This document shows, piece by piece, positions 16,413 through 17,008 of a stretch of DNA of 17,008 bases. The stretch spans positions 1 to 17,008 of the forward strand of contig JAUVPN010000015.1 in NCBI GenBank assembly GCA_030598645.1, written 5' to 3'. Both the position numbers and the translations under genes were made by a program. This DNA is from Hyphomicrobium sp. (GTDB lineage: Bacteria; Pseudomonadota; Alphaproteobacteria; Rhizobiales; Hyphomicrobiaceae). The notes beneath the pieces were generated by a model that ran no database searches, had not been told where the DNA came from, and was given only the letters and a program-made list of their open reading frames with translations. Numbering within the stretch: the first letter of the stretch is position 1; each line of letters starts with the position of its first letter.

Positions 16413-16440
16413 CCTACTCCTTCTTGTCCGGCGGTTGACG

Positions 16441-16929
16441 TCAAACAGGAGCAAGTTTTTCAGCTTGGCCCAAAAGACTATCGAGAACATTGCGGCTCTC
16501 CGCGCCCATCACAGACACAGCTCGCTTTTGGGCGTCCTGCCAGATCGGGAATGCTTCCTTCAAGACCGCTTGGCCTTTGGCGGTAAGGTGTAAACCGCGG
16601 CCACGACGTCCAGCAGGTGGATCCATAATGATATGACCCAGCGCTAGTAGTCGTTTCAGGTTGCGGGACAATGTCGACTTCTCGATGTCGAGTTCATGTC
16701 CGATCTCGACAGCAGTTATGCTGTCGCGGGCAGCAAGTTGGGCAAGTAGCGTGTATTGGCTTGCCGTTATACCGATCGGGCGCATGGCGTCGTCATAGAC
16801 GCGTGTTATTATTCGTGACAATTGTCGAACGCGTGTCGCGAGACATGCCCCTGCCGTCATTTCAGCGATGTCCGCGATACTGGCTGTCTCTGCTGGTTGA
16901 TGTTCCAGCGTTTGTGTCATGACATTCAT
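16441..16929 (-). CDS. MarR family transcriptional regulator
   Basis: Winged helix-turn-helix regulator of 162 residues, probably a dimer that binds a palindromic operator and responds to a small ligand. The N-terminal helix holds CLATRVRQLSRIITRVYDDAM, followed by GITASQYTLLAQLA, recognition-helix region ITAVEIGHELDIEKSTLSRNLKRL, and a wing with PPAGRRGRGLHLTAKG. The reading frame is open to TTG 16962; ATG 16929 with GGGGG 6 nt upstream is preferred, and ATG 16920 is also possible. It lies 66 bp upstream of the CinA-type gene on the same strand and may regulate it and itself. The ligand is unknown. Confidence 0.92.
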   Translation of the reverse strand: MNVMTQTLEHQPAETASIADIAEMTAGACLATRVRQLSRIITRVYDDAMRPIGITASQYTLLAQLAARDSITAVEIGHELDIEKSTLSRNLKRLLALGHIIMDPPAGRRGRGLHLTAKGQAVLKEAFPIWQDAQKRAVSVMGAESRNVLDSLLGQAEKLAPV

Positions 16930-17008
16930 TAGCGGCCCCCGACAAAGTTCGTGGTCATACAACCCCTTGTTACCTGATGCCGCGATTCTGCCTCAGTGGT
17001 CAACGCAC

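Noticed and set aside
16930..17008. TTGACC near the right edge as a MarR-gene promoter
   Set aside because: No -10-like hexamer lies at an acceptable distance, so the promoter could not be supported.

Overview
The window looks like a chromosomal stretch from an alphaproteobacterium, most likely Hyphomicrobiales (Rhizobiales) or a near relative. The evidence is the gene order enolase, FtsB-like protein, PDH E1 alpha, E1 beta with a fused lipoyl domain, DUF5076, E2, E3, lipoyl synthase, Coq10-like protein, with a CinA C-terminal protein nearby. Coq10 also points to a ubiquinone-using respiratory organism. No rRNA, tRNA, CRISPR array, IS element or phage gene was seen. These assignments come from reading protein motifs; no database search was run.

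Region 1 (1-4051, mostly minus strand) carries three steps of 7-deazaguanine (preQ0, queuosine precursor) synthesis: queC, queE and a queD cut by the window edge. queC is separated from queE/queD by a small conserved-looking 83-aa protein that overlaps the queC end, an aldo/keto reductase, and an oppositely oriented DUF2239 gene. The QueD has Asn where the catalytic Cys of characterised QueD lies. The queE/DUF2239 divergent region holds a strong sigma70-type promoter bracketed by a 12-bp inverted repeat.

Region 2 (4184-14976, plus strand) is a central-carbon block. Enolase and an FtsB/DivIC-like division protein are followed by the pyruvate dehydrogenase complex (pdhA, pdhB, a DUF5076 gene, pdhC), two small related lipoproteins, lpd (E3), two tandem GlsB/YeaQ-type membrane proteins, lipA and a Coq10/START protein. 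LipA makes the lipoyl group that PDH needs, and E3 reoxidises it. The notable feature is that E2 has no lipoyl domain; the only lipoyl domain encoded here is on E1 beta.

Region 3 (14998-16929, minus strand) is a possible operon of a MarR-type regulator, a stand-alone CinA C-terminal (PncC-type) amidase and an exported pentapeptide-repeat protein, convergent with the lipA/coq10 end. The last 79 bases hold no gene I can support. No gene-free stretch exceeds about 240 bases.
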